This document shows positions 62,797 through 64,000 of a stretch of DNA of 64,000 nt, one piece after another; the stretch's first letter is position 1; each line of letters opens with the position of its first letter. Where the stretch lies: the NCBI GenBank assembly GCA_964516805.1, contig CAZEXI010000004.1, positions 1-64,000 of the forward strand. The letters are read 5' to 3'. This stretch comes from CAYSTL01 sp964516805. GTDB lineage: Archaea > Thermoplasmatota > Thermoplasmata > Halarchaeoplasmatales > Halarchaeoplasmataceae. The notes beneath the pieces were generated by a model. The model had not been told where the DNA came from, did no database searches, and saw only the letters and a program-made list of their open reading frames with translations. Made by a program: the position numbers and the translations under genes.

Positions 62797-64000
62797 TCAT
62801 TCATCTATCAATTTACGAACATCTTCTATAACAGGATCCTCCGGTAACTCGTGATTGTTACAGAAAAGGAACGCATTATGGTCGGTATGCTTTCCTTCGA
62901 AAATATTCTGTTCAAAGATATCATCATACTTGACTCCGCCCTTTAGATTGAAGCCTTCACTTGGGGTCAGAACAATATCTGGCGCTCTATCCATGTACTT
63001 TCCTTCGTATATATCTTCTCTCTTTCTGATATTCTTTATTACTTTTTTACCGTTGTACTCTAAGTTTTCAAAAATTTCGATTATCTCATCTATCAATCCT
63101 TCACCATCATTTACTTCACCGCGGGGATATCTTCCCTCTCTGTTTATGTAGATCCTACCCGGGTCCAAAGCAAATGCCTTTGTTCCTTCCGCTAGGTTTT
63201 TGTATCTTTCATCTGGTTTATCTCCAAGTTTTAAAAATCCGTGTTTTTCAAGATGTGCATTTACATTGACATTTTCTGTTATCTGTTCCATACCATGATC
63301 TGATAAAGCGATGAGTCTATCGTCCTCACCCATTTTCTCTACGATATCTCCGATTATCTTATCTACTTCTCTGAAATAATCGATAAACTTCTCATGATAT
63401 TCATGTGATCCGTCTTCGTAAGCTGGCCATAAAAAGTGCTCAAGCCTGTCGCTTCCAGTGAATACCAGCATGAACACATCCCATTTATCTTCCCAGAAAT
63501 GCTCGTAGGCTTTCTTCCTCTTTTCTAACGTTTCAAAAAGATTATCCAAGAATAATCTCATAGATTTATGAGCCTTTTCAGAATCAACATCGACGCTGTA
63601 ATCAATATCCCTAAGATACTTTAAAGCTGATTCAGGTGTGATAGCTCTTTCTAACTCTGGTGAAACAAATCCTGAAACCATAACTCCATCGATATCATCC
63701 GCTGGATACATAGCAGGAACGTTCAAAATTATATGTCTTCTATCATCTTTCCAGAACGGTTCAGCTTTTAATGCTCTCCTGTCCGGGAAGGATACAGTAT
63801 AAGTGCCCTGAATAAGTTCGGTAAAACCAAATATCCCATGTTCACCTGGATTCTTACCAGTCACCATGCTGGACCAATTCACATTGGAAACCTCAGGGAT
63901 GGCTGAGCGCATCCTGGAAAAATGTCCTTCATCGATCAGTGATGCAAAATTAGGCATGTCTCCACTTTCAGCTAGATCTTTTATCAAATGAAATGGTACA
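62797..64000 (-). CDS. Alkaline-phosphatase-superfamily phosphodiesterase/nucleotide pyrophosphatase (5' end cut off)
   Basis: At least 400 aa; the reading frame continues past the window edge (VPFHLIKDLAESGDMPNF precedes the last ORF start), so the N-terminal metal-binding part is missing. Visible are VNWSSMVTGKNPGEHGI, IALSDHGMEQI (a metal-binding DHG) and EGKHTDH (a later metal-binding His). Type I phosphodiesterase/nucleotide pyrophosphatase family; the substrate could be a nucleotide, sugar-phosphate or 2,3-bisphosphoglycerate-like compound. Confidence 0.85.
   Translation of the reverse strand, partial: VPFHLIKDLAESGDMPNFASLIDEGHFSRMRSAIPEVSNVNWSSMVTGKNPGEHGIFGFTELIQGTYTVSFPDRRALKAEPFWKDDRRHIILNVPAMYPADDIDGVMVSGFVSPELERAITPESALKYLRDIDYSVDVDSEKAHKSMRLFLDNLFETLEKRKKAYEHFWEDKWDVFMLVFTGSDRLEHFLWPAYEDGSHEYHEKFIDYFREVDKIIGDIVEKMGEDDRLIALSDHGMEQITENVNVNAHLEKHGFLKLGDKPDERYKNLAEGTKAFALDPGRIYINREGRYPRGEVNDGEGLIDEIIEIFENLEYNGKKVIKNIRKREDIYEGKYMDRAPDIVLTPSEGFNLKGGVKYDDIFEQNIFEGKHTDHNAFLFCNNHELPEDPVIEDVRKLIDE

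Overview
The window reads as an AT-rich archaeal chromosome segment, by eye only about one third G+C. Evidence for Archaea: a group II thermosome, archaeal-type LeuRS, archaeal triosephosphate isomerase, Trm-G10-type tRNA methyltransferase, Pth2, UPF0201 and DUF99 proteins, the archaeal mevalonate-pathway dehydratase, KaiC-like ATPases, tRNA genes without encoded CCA, and many TATA boxes about 25 nt before start codons, which suggests leaderless or near-leaderless mRNAs. Where a Shine-Dalgarno is present it is usually GGTGA or GAGG, and GTG and TTG starts are common. The gene set looks like an anaerobic peptide- and amino-acid-using euryarchaeon. I lean towards Thermoplasmatota or a relative, but no rRNA or other phylogenetic marker is present to prove this. 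No rRNA, insertion sequence, CRISPR array or prophage was seen.

Layout. 1-10.6 kb is a peptide/amino-acid utilisation block: aminotransferase, amidohydrolase, nitroreductase, a complete oppABCDF operon on the minus strand, a 650-bp AT-rich spacer and an M20 amidohydrolase. 10.7-21.3 kb holds a tandem-repeat lipoprotein, tRNA-Thr, a regulator/bactofilin-like divergent pair around a perfect palindrome, a giant Lhr helicase and two envelope proteins. 21.4-24.1 kb is a STAND-type HTH/NTPase/TPR protein. 24.1-28.1 kb is housekeeping (DUF99, Pth2, DUF1616, CNNM, TIM-barrel protein, UPF0201, tRNA-Val). 28.1-34.5 kb holds a nitrilase, a redox/lipoprotein trio, and an operon with tRNA-Phe, phosphomevalonate dehydratase large subunit, a small-subunit-Nudix fusion, MtnA, and a membrane protein with an intact Cas4-like nuclease.

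34.5-36.4 kb is a compact cluster of three small proteins sharing one helical module, plus two HTH regulators and the fossil end of a duplicated HTH gene. 36.4-43.3 kb has thioredoxins, Trm-G10, an M50 membrane protease, a pilin-like pair, DUF488, an RHH regulator with unusual flanking RNA structure, and DUF63. 43.3-49.2 kb is UDP-GlcNAc synthesis (GlmS, GlmU-like) with LeuRS. 49.2-53.6 kb is two divergent ABC exporters. 53.6-57.5 kb holds TIM, a DUF362 ferredoxin, HypC and the thermosome. 57.5-60.9 kb is a DUF4129/DUF58 envelope operon, followed by a KaiC-like ATPase with a P-loop-less partner and, cut by the window edge, an alkaline-phosphatase-superfamily hydrolase.

Strongest candidates for undescribed biology: the membrane-inserted Cas4-like nuclease (30407-31393); the repeat-module cluster with its fossil duplication (34537-36428); the DUF126-Nudix fusion in the mevalonate operon (32439-33194); and the palindrome between a regulator and a bactofilin-like gene that appear to share the same short SHOCT-like segment (11829-13311).
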